DNA of 64,000 nucleotides from contig BPIL01000014.1 in assembly GCA_026004095.1 (NCBI GenBank), positions 1 to 64,000 of the forward strand, read 5' to 3'. Each line of letters starts with the position of its first letter. Positions within the stretch are counted from its first letter, which is position 1. Made by a program: the position numbers and the translations under genes. Source of the stretch: Meiothermus sp. Lineage in GTDB: Bacteria; Deinococcota; Deinococci; Deinococcales; Thermaceae. Positions 17,890-27,856 of this stretch are shown here, piece by piece. The notes beneath the pieces are model-generated. The model worked only from the letters and a program-made list of their open reading frames with translations, was not told the DNA's origin and made no database searches.

Positions 17890-18597
17890 TCAGGTCAACC
17901 AACGAAGATCCTCCTCTTTATCGATATCTATCCCTACTTCAGGGTAGGGGGTAACGAGGGCTCTGGCAGGAACTCCAATAATTCGTGAGACCCTGGCCTC
18001 GAGCCCGGCGATATCGGCCTGGCCCAGCAGCACCTTTACCAGGGTGCCCAGCCCAATCATCCGGGCCAGGGCCAGGGGTTTTTTGCGCAGTTCCAGGGCT
18101 TGTTTAAGCAAGGGCAGGGCTGTAAAAAAGAGCTTTCTGTCGATGATGACCAGGTTGCCCCCAGTAAAGTAACCCTCGCGGACACGGGCGTAGGTGCGGC
18201 GCATCCCCGGGAAGCGCTGCTCAATGGTGGGCCGAGCAACAATAGTATAGACGAAGCCCGCCTGGGGTGCATTTTCCAGCACCCAGCGCACCGCTTCTCC
18301 CCGCAAAAAGGGCATGTCACCCGTAGCCACCAGCACCTTGCTGCCCTGGGCGGCATTAATTCCCGCCTCGAGGTTGGCCAGCAAGCTGCCCTGGTCGGGC
18401 AGGGCCCGTTGGGGTGGGGGGTTCAAGGGCCGGGACGGCCCCACCAGAATGACCTCCAGCCCGGCCTGTACCAGGGCCTCGAGGGTGTACTCCACCAGCG
18501 GGCGACCCCGGTAAGGCACCAGGGTTTTGCTGGCTACACCGAACTTCTGGGCCAGGGGGTCGCCGGCGTTACCCCCTGCCAACACAATCGCTTCCAC
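17890..18597 (-). CDS. MobA-like NTP transferase family protein
   Basis: A 235-residue nucleotidyltransferase with the N-terminal LAGG signature (MEAIVLAGGNAGDPLAQKFG), a lysine in SKTLVPYRGRPLVEY and the metal-binding ATGDMPFL motif. Related proteins make NDP-sugars or other nucleotide-activated compounds; the substrate cannot be assigned here. It starts with GTG 6 nt after a TAAACT -10 box, so it is probably leaderless. Confidence 0.8.
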   Translation of the reverse strand: MEAIVLAGGNAGDPLAQKFGVASKTLVPYRGRPLVEYTLEALVQAGLEVILVGPSRPLNPPPQRALPDQGSLLANLEAGINAAQGSKVLVATGDMPFLRGEAVRWVLENAPQAGFVYTIVARPTIEQRFPGMRRTYARVREGYFTGGNLVIIDRKLFFTALPLLKQALELRKKPLALARMIGLGTLVKVLLGQADIAGLEARVSRIIGVPARALVTPYPEVGIDIDKEEDLRWLT

Positions 18598-18603
18598 CGG
18601 ACT

Positions 18604-18609
18604 AGTTTA
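18604..18609 (-). promoter_or_regulatory. -10 element of the NTP transferase gene (TAAACT, 6 nt before GTG)
   Basis: Minus-strand TAAACT ends 6 nt before the GTG start; no ribosome-binding site fits between. Confidence 0.5.
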
Positions 18610-18653
18610 CCCTTGGTTGCCCGCCTCTCTTTACCCAAAGCCCTTGCAGGCGA

Positions 18654-18659
18654 TACCCT
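18654..18659 (+). promoter_or_regulatory. -10 element of the DUF3809 pair (TACCCT, 7 nt before ATG)
   Basis: TACCCT fits TANNNT and ends 7 nt before the ATG at 18667; this supports that ATG over the one at 18661. Confidence 0.4.
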
Positions 18660-18666
18660 AATGTCT

Positions 18667-18870
18667 ATGGACGACCTGCTCGAGCGGCTGGGAAATCATC
18701 TGGTCTGGCGCATCGGCAAGGCCGAGGCCGAGGAGGTGCTGGTGGTGCGGGTGGGCCTGGCCTCTGCCGCCCCCGAGTTCAGCCACCTGGCACGCCTCCG
18801 CAACGTAACCGACGAGGAGATCGAGCAACTCGTACAGTCCGGGCAGCTAAGGGTCGAGTGGGTCAATTAG
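18667..18870 (+). CDS. small conserved-type hypothetical protein (67 aa)
   Basis: I do not recognise a named domain with certainty. The 67-residue protein (MDDLLERLGNHLVWRIGKAE...) is acidic and mixed alpha/beta with no membrane helix. It is immediately followed by the DUF3809-type gene with no gap (TAG then ATG), so the two are co-transcribed and probably translationally coupled. An ATG at 18661 is also in frame, but the leaderless -10 spacing favours 18667. Confidence 0.6.
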   Translation: MDDLLERLGNHLVWRIGKAEAEEVLVVRVGLASAAPEFSHLARLRNVTDEEIEQLVQSGQLRVEWVN

Positions 18871-19302
18871 ATGGTACTGGAAAAAACCTTCCAGCTAAAG
18901 CTACCGGAGCCCCCCGAGCACCTGCTCCAGCCCGAGCGGGTCTTTGGTGGCAGGCCCCCCTTCGGTGAACTAACCCGTCAGGGCACCACCCTCCAGGGCT
19001 ACCTGGTGGCCGAGGCCCCGCTGTTTGGTGAAATCCAGTTTCCCTTCCAGAGCCGTATTCATCCACAGGGCCTGGCGGCGCGCCTCGAGGCCCTGCCCCT
19101 CCCCGAGCCCCCGGCCTTCTGGGCCGAGCTCGAGGGCCATGGCAAGGTGGTAGAGGGGGGCATCGCCTATCAGCTCACCCTCCGCATCCACGCCACCCTG
19201 CCCCAGGGCGAAAAATGGGGGGGACGGGCCCTGGGGCGCCTGGCCGAGGCCGCTTTCGAGCGGAACGTGGAACGGGTTCTGCAGCGGCTCACCCAGGCCT
19301 GA
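18871..19302 (+). CDS. DUF3809-like protein
   Basis: A 143-residue soluble protein that resembles DUF3809, a family I know mainly from Deinococcus-Thermus genomes. It has a beta-rich N-terminal half and an amphipathic C-terminal helix (GRLAEAAFERNVERVLQRL). The pattern suggests a small lipid- or ligand-binding fold, but that is speculation. It is coupled to the preceding small ORF. Confidence 0.6.
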   Translation: MVLEKTFQLKLPEPPEHLLQPERVFGGRPPFGELTRQGTTLQGYLVAEAPLFGEIQFPFQSRIHPQGLAARLEALPLPEPPAFWAELEGHGKVVEGGIAYQLTLRIHATLPQGEKWGGRALGRLAEAAFERNVERVLQRLTQA

Positions 19303-19331
19303 GCCGGCGCACCCAACCCCTGTTTCGGACA

Positions 19332-19337
19332 TATACT
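19332..19337 (+). promoter_or_regulatory. -10 element (TATACT) of the UPF0173 hydrolase gene
   Basis: TATACT lies 24 nt before the ATG, leaving room for the GGAGG Shine-Dalgarno at 19350-19354, so this gene has a conventional leader unlike many neighbours. Confidence 0.5.
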
Positions 19338-19361
19338 AGTTAACGCATCGGAGGTCGAACC

Positions 19362-20039
19362 ATGGTCGAGGTACGCTACCTAGGACACTCAGCCCTGCTC
19401 ATCAGCGACGGTACTACCCGCATACTGGTAGACCCTTTCCTCACCGGTAACCCCAAAGCGGCCCTCACGGCCGACCAGGTAGAAGCCGACCTGGTGGTGC
19501 TGACCCATGCCCACGGCGATCACTACGGCGACAGCGTGGCTATTAGCCAGCGCACCGGAGCCCCAATTATCTCCAACTACGAGATTGTGAGCTATGCCGA
19601 AAAACAGGGCGCCAAAGGGGTGGGCATGAACCTGGGCGGCACCTACCGGTTCAAAGGCGGGTGGCTCAAGTGGTTTCCTGCCTGGCACTCCTCTTCTTTT
19701 CCGGATGGAACCTACGGCGGCCTGGCCCAGGGCTTTGTGCTCGAGCTGGGCGGTAAGCGCCTGTACATCGCAGGGGACACCGCCCTATTCAGCGATATGA
19801 CCCTGGTAGCCCAGTACAGCCCCGATCTGGCTGTTCTGCCCATTGGCGACCACTTCACCATGGGGCCAGACGATGCCCTCAAGGCCCTCGAGCTGACTCG
19901 AGCCAAGCAGGTGCTGCCGGTGCACTACAACACCTTCCCCCCCATCGCCCAAGATGGCGCGGCCTTTGTGCAGCAGGCCGGCCGGCTCGGGGTGGGGGGC
20001 CAGGCCTTAGCGCCCGGCGAACATATGACCCTTTCGTAG
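19362..20039 (+). CDS. UPF0173 metal-dependent hydrolase (metallo-beta-lactamase fold)
   Basis: A 225-residue single-domain metallo-beta-lactamase-fold protein. It has the metal motif THAHGDHYGD around residues 48-57, a downstream His (PAWHSS), an Asp (AGDTALF) and a C-terminal PVHYNTFPP segment that supplies the last His. These match the UPF0173 (YtkL-like) group, whose substrate is not established. It is followed closely by a protein kinase gene. Confidence 0.85.
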   Translation: MVEVRYLGHSALLISDGTTRILVDPFLTGNPKAALTADQVEADLVVLTHAHGDHYGDSVAISQRTGAPIISNYEIVSYAEKQGAKGVGMNLGGTYRFKGGWLKWFPAWHSSSFPDGTYGGLAQGFVLELGGKRLYIAGDTALFSDMTLVAQYSPDLAVLPIGDHFTMGPDDALKALELTRAKQVLPVHYNTFPPIAQDGAAFVQQAGRLGVGGQALAPGEHMTLS

Positions 20040-20047
20040 CAGTTGCC

Positions 20048-20935
20048 ATGACCCCCAACCCCCAGCAACCCATGGACTATCGCCGACTGACCCGACAACA
20101 CTACAAGCTCGAGATGCTCTTGGGCCTGGGGCGATCGTCCCAGGTGTACCTAGCCCACGCCCCCGACGGCACCAAGGTGGCCCTTAAGGTGCCGCGCCGC
20201 GAGGTACGCACCGACCGGGCCCTCACCGAGCGCTTCGCGCAGGAGGTGGCCCTGTCGCTTACCCTTAACCACACCAACCTGGTGCGGGGGCTCTCGGGGC
20301 GCCCCGAGGGGGAGGGGGCTTTTCTGGCGCTGGAATACTTCGAGGAGGGCACCCTCGAGGACAGACTTAAAAAAGGCCCCCTTAGCCGGGAGGTGGCCCT
20401 CGACTGCCTGAGCCAGATCGCCCAGGCCCTCATCTACCTGCACGACCGGGGCGTCATCCACCAAGACGTCAAACCGTCCAACATTTTTATCGACGGTATG
20501 CTGTTCAAGCTCGGCGACTTTGGCGTGGCTAAAACCCGCGAAAACCCCAAACCCCTCGAGCGGGCCGGCAGCCCCTTCTACATGGCCCCGGAGCTATTCC
20601 TGGGAGAGCCGGCCACCCCTGCCTCGGACGCCTACTCGTTTGGGGTGATGGCCTTCGAGCTGTTGGTAGGTAAGCGGCCTTTTGTGGGGGAAACCCTGGA
20701 AGAGATCACCCACGCCCACCTGCACAAGCTGCCCCCACCCACCAACCTTCCACCCCACCTCGACCGGATTGTTCGCAACCTCCTGGCTAAAGACCCCGCC
20801 ATCCGCGCGACCCCCAAAGCCTTCTTGCAGATCGTACAAAACACCCCCCAGGCCGAGGCCAACCCTGGTAAAAGCAGTCCAGAAAACAAGCCCCCCAAAG
20901 CCAAGGGGCTGTTTGGCCTGTTTCGCAAAAAATAG
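20048..20935 (+). CDS. soluble Ser/Thr protein kinase
   Basis: A 295-residue Hanks-type kinase consisting almost only of the catalytic domain. Visible are the Gly loop (LGLGRSSQVYLA), the ATP-binding Lys in KVALKVPR, the catalytic loop IHQDVKPSN (HQD instead of HRD), the DFG motif (LGDFGVAK) and the APE-type motif (GSPFYMAPEL). No transmembrane or PASTA domain follows; the C-terminal tail is Lys/Pro-rich. The gene begins 8 nt after the UPF0173 stop. Its targets are unknown. Confidence 0.88.
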   Translation: MTPNPQQPMDYRRLTRQHYKLEMLLGLGRSSQVYLAHAPDGTKVALKVPRREVRTDRALTERFAQEVALSLTLNHTNLVRGLSGRPEGEGAFLALEYFEEGTLEDRLKKGPLSREVALDCLSQIAQALIYLHDRGVIHQDVKPSNIFIDGMLFKLGDFGVAKTRENPKPLERAGSPFYMAPELFLGEPATPASDAYSFGVMAFELLVGKRPFVGETLEEITHAHLHKLPPPTNLPPHLDRIVRNLLAKDPAIRATPKAFLQIVQNTPQAEANPGKSSPENKPPKAKGLFGLFRKK

Positions 20936-21028
20936 CAGCGCGGCGCTTCACCAAAAGCCAGGCCCCTCGCGCGCAACCCCTTACCGGCTTCTGCCGATAA
21001 ACTATGGGCAAGCAAAGCGAGGCCCGTT

Positions 21029-22954
21029 ATGAACGACCCCATCTGGTTCCCTTCCGACGCGTACACCCGCGGCAGCCATATCGAAGCCCTGCTACAACAC
21101 CTGCATCTGGACAGCTACGAAGCCCTTTATCGCTACAGTATCGAACAGCCCGAGGCTTTCTGGGAGGCCACCCTCCAGCTCCTGGGCCTCGAGTGGTTTA
21201 CCCCTTACCGGCAGGTGCTGGACACCTCCCAGGGGCCGCAGTGGCCCCGGTGGTTTGTGGGCGGGCAGCTCAATCTGGCCTACAACGCCCTGCATCACGC
21301 CAGAACCCGCAAAGATGCTCCGGCCCTGATCTGGGAAGGGGAAGAGGGGGCCGTGGCGCGCTTGAGTTACGGGGAGCTCGAGGCCGCCGTGGCCCAGGCC
21401 GCCCACGCGCTCGAGGCCCTGGGCATCCAGAAAGGCGACCGGGTAGGCCTGTTTATGCCCATGCTGCCCGAAACCGCCATCAGCGCCCTGGCCGTGGCAC
21501 AAATTGGGGCCATCTTTGTACCCATCTTCTCCGGTTACGCCCCCGAAGCAGCGGCCACCCGGCTGCAGGATGCCGGGGCCAGGCTGGTCATCACCGCGGA
21601 TGGCTTCTACCGGAGGGGCAGCCGGGTTGATCTTCTGAACAACGCCCGCCGCGCCGCAGCGCTTTCACCAAGCGTAGAGAAGCTGCTGGTGGTGCGCCGC
21701 TTTGGGGACGTGGCCCTGGCTGCAAACGAGGTGGCCTGGGACGAACAGGTTCTAAAACAGCCCTCGAGCGCCCCATACCAGCCTATGGACAGCATGGATC
21801 CGTTCATGCTGATCTACACCTCCGGCACCACCGGCAGACCCAAGGGCACCGTGCACTACCACGCCGGTTTTCCCATCAAAGCGGCCCAGGATATGGCCCA
21901 CCTCTTCGATCTGCGCCAGCACGAAACCCTGTTCTGGTTCACCGATATGGGCTGGATGATGGGGCCGTGGGCCATTCTGGGCGCTCTTACCATCGGCGGC
22001 ACGGTGCTGCTCTATGAAGGGGCCCCCGATTACCCCAATCCAGGCCGCCTGTGGGCCCTCTGCGAGCGGCACAGGGTAACCCATCTGGGCCTCTCCCCCA
22101 CCCTGGTGCGGGCCCTGATGCCCCTGGGGGATGACTGGGTGCGCTCGCACGACCTGTCCAGCCTGCGCATGCTGGGCTCCACCGGCGAACCCTGGAACCT
22201 CGAGCCCTACCTCTGGTTCTTCAAGACCGTGGGCCAGGGCCGGGTTCCCATCATCAACTACTCCGGGGGCACCGAGATCGGCGGGGGCATTCTGGGCTGC
22301 ACAGCCTGGCGACCCATCAAGCCCATGGGCTTCAACACCGCCGTGCCCGGCATGCACGCCGAGGTGCTCGACAGCACGGGCCGGCCTGTGCGGGACGAGG
22401 TAGGCGAGCTGGCCGTGCTGGCCCCCTGGCCGGGCCAAACCAAGGGCTTCTGGAAAGCGCCCGAACGTTATCTCGAAACCTACTGGCAGCGCTTTGAAAA
22501 CATCTGGGTGCACGGCGACTGGGCCAGGGTGGATCGAGACGGACACTGGGTGATTCAGGGCCGGAGCGACGACACCCTCAAAATCGCCGGCAAGCGGGTG
22601 GGGCCCGCCGAGTACGAGAGCGCCGCGGTGGAGCACCCCAGCGTAAAAGAAGCCGCTGCCATCGGCATACCACACCCGGTAAAGGGCGAAGCCGCGGTGC
22701 TATTCGTGGTGCTGCGCAGCGACCACACCCCCAGCCCCGACCTCGAGCAGGCCATTGCAGAAACCGTTACCCAACGCCTGGGCAAGGCCCTCAAACCCGA
22801 GCGCATTCTGTTTGTACCCGACCTGCCCAAAACCCGCAACGCCAAGGTGATGCGCCGGGTGATACGGGCTGCCTTTCTGGGCCAGCCCCCCGGCGATCTC
22901 TCGGCGCTGGAGAACCCCCAGGCGGTGGAGGCCATCCAGCAAGCAGCTAGATAG
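21029..22954 (+). CDS. acetyl-CoA synthetase-like AMP-binding enzyme
   Basis: A 641-residue adenylate-forming enzyme that activates a short carboxylic acid to its acyl-CoA through an acyl-AMP. The N-terminus resembles the ACAS_N domain (FWEATLQLLGLEWFTPY). The P-loop-like motif LIYTSGTTGRPKGT, the aromatic FWFTDMGWMMGPW region and the C-terminal GRSDDTLKIAGKRVGPAEYE hinge motif are all present, and the catalytic Lys is in KTRNAKVMRR. It is closer to acetyl-/propionyl-CoA synthetases than to long-chain ligases; the precise acid is uncertain. Confidence 0.87.
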   Translation: MNDPIWFPSDAYTRGSHIEALLQHLHLDSYEALYRYSIEQPEAFWEATLQLLGLEWFTPYRQVLDTSQGPQWPRWFVGGQLNLAYNALHHARTRKDAPALIWEGEEGAVARLSYGELEAAVAQAAHALEALGIQKGDRVGLFMPMLPETAISALAVAQIGAIFVPIFSGYAPEAAATRLQDAGARLVITADGFYRRGSRVDLLNNARRAAALSPSVEKLLVVRRFGDVALAANEVAWDEQVLKQPSSAPYQPMDSMDPFMLIYTSGTTGRPKGTVHYHAGFPIKAAQDMAHLFDLRQHETLFWFTDMGWMMGPWAILGALTIGGTVLLYEGAPDYPNPGRLWALCERHRVTHLGLSPTLVRALMPLGDDWVRSHDLSSLRMLGSTGEPWNLEPYLWFFKTVGQGRVPIINYSGGTEIGGGILGCTAWRPIKPMGFNTAVPGMHAEVLDSTGRPVRDEVGELAVLAPWPGQTKGFWKAPERYLETYWQRFENIWVHGDWARVDRDGHWVIQGRSDDTLKIAGKRVGPAEYESAAVEHPSVKEAAAIGIPHPVKGEAAVLFVVLRSDHTPSPDLEQAIAETVTQRLGKALKPERILFVPDLPKTRNAKVMRRVIRAAFLGQPPGDLSALENPQAVEAIQQAAR

Positions 22955-22973
22955 TCGGCCTGCAAAACCCAGG

Positions 22974-24074
22974 TTAGAAAGCCCGGCCGGTGGCTTTGGT
23001 AAGCATCAGCCTGAGTTCGTGGGGGCTGGTGGCCGATCCTTCGGCATCCTCAAGGCTGATGTGGCCCTGGCTGTAAAGCTCAACCAGGTGTTGATCAAAG
23101 GTTTGCATGCCACGCAGATTGTCCTGTAGCATGGCATCCTTGATCTGGGGCGTCTTATTTTCGTCCTTAATGAGGTCGCGCACAAAAGGCGTGGCGAGGA
23201 GTATTTCCAGGGCCAGCGCCCGACCGTGACCGTCGGCGCGGGGCAGCAGGCGCTGCGAGATGATGCCCAGGAGCGACTCGGCCAGCAGAATGCGAATTTG
23301 CAGGTGTTCGTGCAGGGGGAAAAAGTCGATGATGCGGTTGATGGTGCGCACCGCATCCAGGGTGTGGAGGGTGGATAGCACCAGGTGGCCGGTCTGGGCC
23401 GCCATAATCGCCGCCTCCACCGTTTCGCGGTCGCGCATCTCGCCGATCAGAATCACATCCGGATCCTGCCGCATGGCGTACTTGAGGCCGGAGCTGAACG
23501 AGTCGGTATCCACCCCCACCTCGCGCTGCACCACCAGGCTTTTCTTGTGCTTGTGTAAAAACTCGATGGGGTCTTCAATGGTGATGATGTTTTTAGGGTA
23601 GTGCAGGTTGATGTGGTCGATGAGCGCTGCCAGGGTGGTGGATTTACCCGAGCCAGTAGGGCCGGTCACCAGTATCAACCCGCGCTCTTTGGAGGCCAGG
23701 TCTTCCATCACCGGACGGGGTAGCCCCAGCGCCTCGAAGCTTGGAATGGTTTCGGCCACCACCCGCATCACCAACCCAAAGCTACCCCGCTGGTGCAGCA
23801 GGTTGCAGCGAAAGCGCGCCAGGCCCGGCACGGTGTAGGCAAAGTCCATCTCTTTTTTGTACTCGAGCTCCTCGAGCTGCATGGGGTTTAGCAGGCTGCG
23901 CACGATGGCTTCCACATCTTCCGGCGAGAGCACTTTACTCCCAAACGGCTTAAGCTTGCCATCGATGCGCACCGTAGGCGGCGCCCCGGCCTGCAAATGG
24001 ATATCCGAGGCTCGGGCCTGCACCATGCTGCGCAGCATATCAGCAATGGGCGTAGGGGTTTGCGTGGCACTCAT
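22974..24074 (-). CDS. type IV pilus ATPase PilT paralog
   Basis: 366-residue PilT-family ATPase with Walker A GPTGSGKSTTLA, an Asp-box DPDVILIGEMRD and the C-terminal FVRDLIKDENKTPQIKDAM element. It is clearly homologous to the PilT at 16.1-17.2 kb but not identical, so it is a second retraction ATPase (PilT2/PilU-like). GGGAG precedes the ATG. No other pilus genes are adjacent. Confidence 0.9.
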   Translation of the reverse strand: MSATQTPTPIADMLRSMVQARASDIHLQAGAPPTVRIDGKLKPFGSKVLSPEDVEAIVRSLLNPMQLEELEYKKEMDFAYTVPGLARFRCNLLHQRGSFGLVMRVVAETIPSFEALGLPRPVMEDLASKERGLILVTGPTGSGKSTTLAALIDHINLHYPKNIITIEDPIEFLHKHKKSLVVQREVGVDTDSFSSGLKYAMRQDPDVILIGEMRDRETVEAAIMAAQTGHLVLSTLHTLDAVRTINRIIDFFPLHEHLQIRILLAESLLGIISQRLLPRADGHGRALALEILLATPFVRDLIKDENKTPQIKDAMLQDNLRGMQTFDQHLVELYSQGHISLEDAEGSATSPHELRLMLTKATGRAF

Positions 24075-24349
24075 CTCAAAGCTCCCTCGTGGTAGCAGAT
24101 CAACGGGTTAATCTCGCTGGAGCCCACCGACAACCACCATAAGGCCACCATTGCAATAAGTGCTTATCAAACATCGGCCTTACCACGTTGCTGGCGCCCA
24201 GCTCAAACCCACGCTCATGAGTATATGACACCTCCCCAACCTGGTTCGCACCAAATAAACAAACCCCGCAATTCGGCCCAGCATCCGGCGGGGTCAACCT
24301 CCCAGACCTGCTTGCCGGGCCGCCCTTGGCCCCCATGGGGATCAGGGCT

Positions 24350-24355
24350 TAAACT
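24350..24355 (+). promoter_or_regulatory. -10 element (TAAACT, 7 nt before ATG)
   Basis: TAAACT ends 7 nt before the ATG at 24363. The 288-nt region between this gene and pilT otherwise shows only presumed divergent promoter sequence. Confidence 0.5.
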
Positions 24356-24362
24356 CGAGCAC

Positions 24363-24671
24363 ATGGGTAAGAAACGCCGGGCAGAAAAACTCAAACGTAA
24401 AGCACAGCAGCGGGTGCCGCTCTCCGGTCGGGACATGCTGCGCATCTTTCCCAGCCTGCTGTTGCGGGCTTTTATCGTGGTGATGCCCCTCTCCGTGCTT
24501 ATGACCATCCTGGGCAGCAACGGGGTCACGCTGTTCAATAACTTCTGGGTGCAGATGGGAACGTACCTTGCCGCCTATATCGTATTCAACAGGTTCATCT
24601 TTGGCCCCATTCGCAACTACCAACCAACCCAGGCCGGCTCGCGCAACCACCCACCCAAGGCCAAGCCCTAG
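24363..24671 (+). CDS. small membrane protein (102 aa)
   Basis: An uncharacterised protein with a very basic N-terminus (MGKKRRAEKLKRKAQQR) and two hydrophobic helices (about residues 28-50 and 60-80), probably a positive-inside inner membrane protein. The frame is open further upstream, but the ATG at 24363 is supported by the -10 spacing and the Lys/Arg-rich start. I do not recognise the family. Confidence 0.6.
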   Translation: MGKKRRAEKLKRKAQQRVPLSGRDMLRIFPSLLLRAFIVVMPLSVLMTILGSNGVTLFNNFWVQMGTYLAAYIVFNRFIFGPIRNYQPTQAGSRNHPPKAKP

Positions 24672-24682
24672 GCGCTATCCCG

Positions 24683-25027
24683 CTATATGCGCTTTGCATC
24701 GGCCCAGAAACCCTCTAGATCGTAGTACTCGCGGGCCTCCGCGCTCATCAGATGCACCAGCACCGGGCCATAGTCGAGGAGCACCCAGCGCGGACTGGGG
24801 CCTTCGACGTTATTTGCCCGGATACCGTGGTCTTCGAGTAACTTTTCCCGCACGGCCCGCTCGAGGGCCTGCAGGTGGGGCTGGGAAGTCCCGGTGGCAA
24901 TCACAAAGTAGTCGAGCGTATCGGAGACACCGGTCAGATCCAGCACCACCACATTCTCGGCTTTCTTGTCCTCCAGGGCTTCCTTGACCAGGTGGATGAG
25001 TCTTTGGGTATCAATGGCTTGAACCAT
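24683..25027 (-). CDS. rsfS: ribosome silencing factor RsfS
   Basis: A 114-residue RsfS/Iojap protein that binds L14 on the 50S subunit and blocks subunit joining during starvation. It contains the family pattern (VVLDLTGVSDTLDYFVIATG and GPSPRWVLLDYGPVLVHLM). It lies 27 nt downstream of obg on the same strand, a typical grouping with ribosome assembly functions. TACAAT lies 8 nt before the ATG with GAGG between them, so it may also have its own start point. Confidence 0.93.
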   Translation of the reverse strand: MVQAIDTQRLIHLVKEALEDKKAENVVVLDLTGVSDTLDYFVIATGTSQPHLQALERAVREKLLEDHGIRANNVEGPSPRWVLLDYGPVLVHLMSAEAREYYDLEGFWADAKRI

Positions 25028-25054
25028 TCGACCTCATTGTACACAAGTTAAGGA

Positions 25055-26305
<1,251 letters not shown>

Positions 26306-26310
26306 AAATC

Positions 26311-26348
26311 AAAAACCGGAGGCCAGAAGCGCAGGCTCCCGCCTCCGG
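26311..26348 (-). terminator. intrinsic terminator between rpmA and obg
   Basis: On the minus strand an 8-bp perfect stem CCGGAGGC/GCCTCCGG (26341-26348 with 26316-26323) is followed by TTTTT. It would end the rplU-rpmA transcript and limit or attenuate readthrough into obg. Confidence 0.75.
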
Positions 26349-26360
26349 CGCAGAGTAAGG

Positions 26361-26637
26361 TTAATCCCCAGCCTGGGCCGTTTCCAGGGGCCTTACCAGC
26401 ACAAAACGGCCCTTGCGGCCCTTATCGGCAAACTCCACCACACCGTCGATCAAGGCAAACAGGGTGTAGTCGCGGCCCTGGCCCACGCCCGCACCGGCGC
26501 GGAACTTGGTACCCCCGCTGGCGCACCAGCACGTTACCAGCCTTAACCACCTGACCTTCGAAGCGCTTAACGCCCAGGCGCTTGGCTTGGCTGTCGCGCC
26601 CGTTTTTGGTTGAACCCAGACCCTTTTTATGTGCCAT
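26361..26637 (-). pseudogene. rpmA: 50S ribosomal protein L27, frameshifted in this sequence
   Basis: The N-terminal 42 residues are canonical L27 ([19 protein letters not shown]...). The frame then breaks in a run of five G (plus-strand C at 26512-26516). Removing one base restores the normal continuation [19 protein letters not shown] to a TAA at 26361-26363, giving a 91-residue protein. The span of 277 nt is one base over a multiple of three. L27 is important for peptidyl transfer, so a single-base homopolymer error in the sequence is more likely than real loss. rplU lies just upstream. Confidence 0.9.
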
Positions 26638-26665
26638 CGTGTGCTCCTTCGGAAGAGCGCCTCAG

Positions 26666-26971
26666 CTAAGCGCGAATCTCCTTTACCAGAATCTCGGTGT
26701 AGGGCTGGCGGTGGCCCCGCTTACGGCGGTACTGAACCTTGGCCTTGAACTTAGCCACCACCACCTTTTTACCCTTACCATGCTCGACCACCTCGGCCAC
26801 CACCTTGGCGCCGGGTACGGTGGGGCTGCCGATCACGGTCTGCTCGCCCCCCAGCATCAGCGCCTCGAACTCCACGGTGTCGCCGGGGTTGGCCTCGAGC
26901 TTCTCCACGCGCAGCTTGCTGCCCGGTTCTGCGCGGTACTGCTTACCACCCGTTTTGATGATTGCGTACAT
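26666..26971 (-). CDS. rplU: 50S ribosomal protein L21
   Basis: A 101-residue L21, a 23S rRNA-binding protein. It has the typical beginning [17 protein letters not shown] and the C-terminal basic region [16 protein letters not shown]. The ATG ending at 26971 is preferred over an in-frame GTG 6 nt upstream because GGAGAG lies 7 nt before it. It heads the rplU-rpmA pair. Confidence 0.96.
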   Translation of the reverse strand: MYAIIKTGGKQYRAEPGSKLRVEKLEANPGDTVEFEALMLGGEQTVIGSPTVPGAKVVAEVVEHGKGKKVVVAKFKAKVQYRRKRGHRQPYTEILVKEIRA

Positions 26972-27221
26972 GGTCACACTCTCCAGTTAGCCGTCCGGGA
27001 TGCAGGTGCAATCCAACCAGACAGCTCGGGTCTTTTGACCCAGCCAACTGTCAACTATAGCGGCTATGGATAAATGTTTCAAGTGCTGGTTGGAGCAGCT
27101 CACTGAACCGCGACTTTAGAGGTTCCATCGCCTTGGAATTTTCTGCAAATGTGGTAGGCTCTCTGTTGCGGATGGGCAGGAGTCTCCAATACCTGCTCCC
27201 GCCCTCGGCGGAGGCATAACC

Positions 27222-27788
27222 TTGATACGCACAAGCGCTGTCGTTGATTACGCCGAGAAGGTGCGCCGGCTGGTCAAGCCCGAGCGCTATGAGCATATCC
27301 TGCGGGTCGCCGAACTGGCGGCTCAAATTGCCCGGGCCAACCGGCTTGATGAAGCAAAAACCTACCTGGCTGCAATCCTGCACGACGCTGCGCGCGACCT
27401 GAACGACGAGCGCTTGCTGGAGCTGGCTACCCCAGAAAACGACATTGAACGCAACCATCCCCTGGCCCTGCATGGGCGAGCGGGCCGTCGGCTGGCCGAG
27501 GCCTGGGGCGTAAAGGACGAGGAGGTGCTCGAGGCCATCGAGGGCCATGTCTATGGGGTTAGCCCCGATCACAAGATCGGCATGGCCCTCTACATCGCCG
27601 ATGTCTCGGAGCCGGGCCGGGGGGTCAATCATGACATCCGGGAGATGGCACTTAGCGGCAGGCTCGAGGAAGCCTACCAAAAGGCCGTGGTTTGTAAGGT
27701 TGATTACCTGCAAAAGAAGGGCATTACACCGCATCCCCGCACCTGGGCTGCCTATCAAGCCCTGCAGCGAAAGCCAGACGACCGCTAG
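27222..27788 (+). CDS. yqeK: YqeK-type HD-domain diadenosine tetraphosphatase
   Basis: A 188-residue HD-domain hydrolase of the YqeK group, which cleaves Ap4A symmetrically to ADP. HD motifs are visible: H in RYEHILRV, HD in AAILHDAARD, the LALHGRAG segment and DVSEPGR. It starts with TTG 7 nt after GGAGG. Its position before an LCP gene and close to obg/rsfS matches the common yqeK-lytR-rsfS neighbourhood. A TTGGAA/TAGGCT promoter-like pair lies upstream (27134-27168). Confidence 0.88.
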   Translation: MIRTSAVVDYAEKVRRLVKPERYEHILRVAELAAQIARANRLDEAKTYLAAILHDAARDLNDERLLELATPENDIERNHPLALHGRAGRRLAEAWGVKDEEVLEAIEGHVYGVSPDHKIGMALYIADVSEPGRGVNHDIREMALSGRLEEAYQKAVVCKVDYLQKKGITPHPRTWAAYQALQRKPDDR

Positions 27789-27843
27789 GCACACCGCGCC
27801 GCTACAACCCTGTTACCCACGCTCTGCTGCTCGATCAATTTTG

Positions 27844-27849
27844 TAATCT
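27844..27849 (+). promoter_or_regulatory. -10 element of the LCP gene (TAATCT, 7 nt before ATG)
   Basis: TAATCT ends 7 nt before the ATG at 27857, favouring that ATG over the one at 27851. Confidence 0.45.
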
Positions 27850-27856
27850 TATGGTC

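Noticed and set aside
21752-22675. 307-codon open frame antisense to the acyl-CoA synthetase
   Set aside because: Shadow of a high-GC gene; no family resemblance.
26500-26530. programmed frameshift in rpmA
   Set aside because: L27 is not known to use frameshifting, the run is only five G and the out-of-frame tail has no sense; a sequence error is simpler.
26972-27060. L21 leader autoregulatory RNA upstream of rplU
   Set aside because: A GGGTC-AAAA-GACCC hairpin exists, but it does not match the L21 leader known to me and has no other support.
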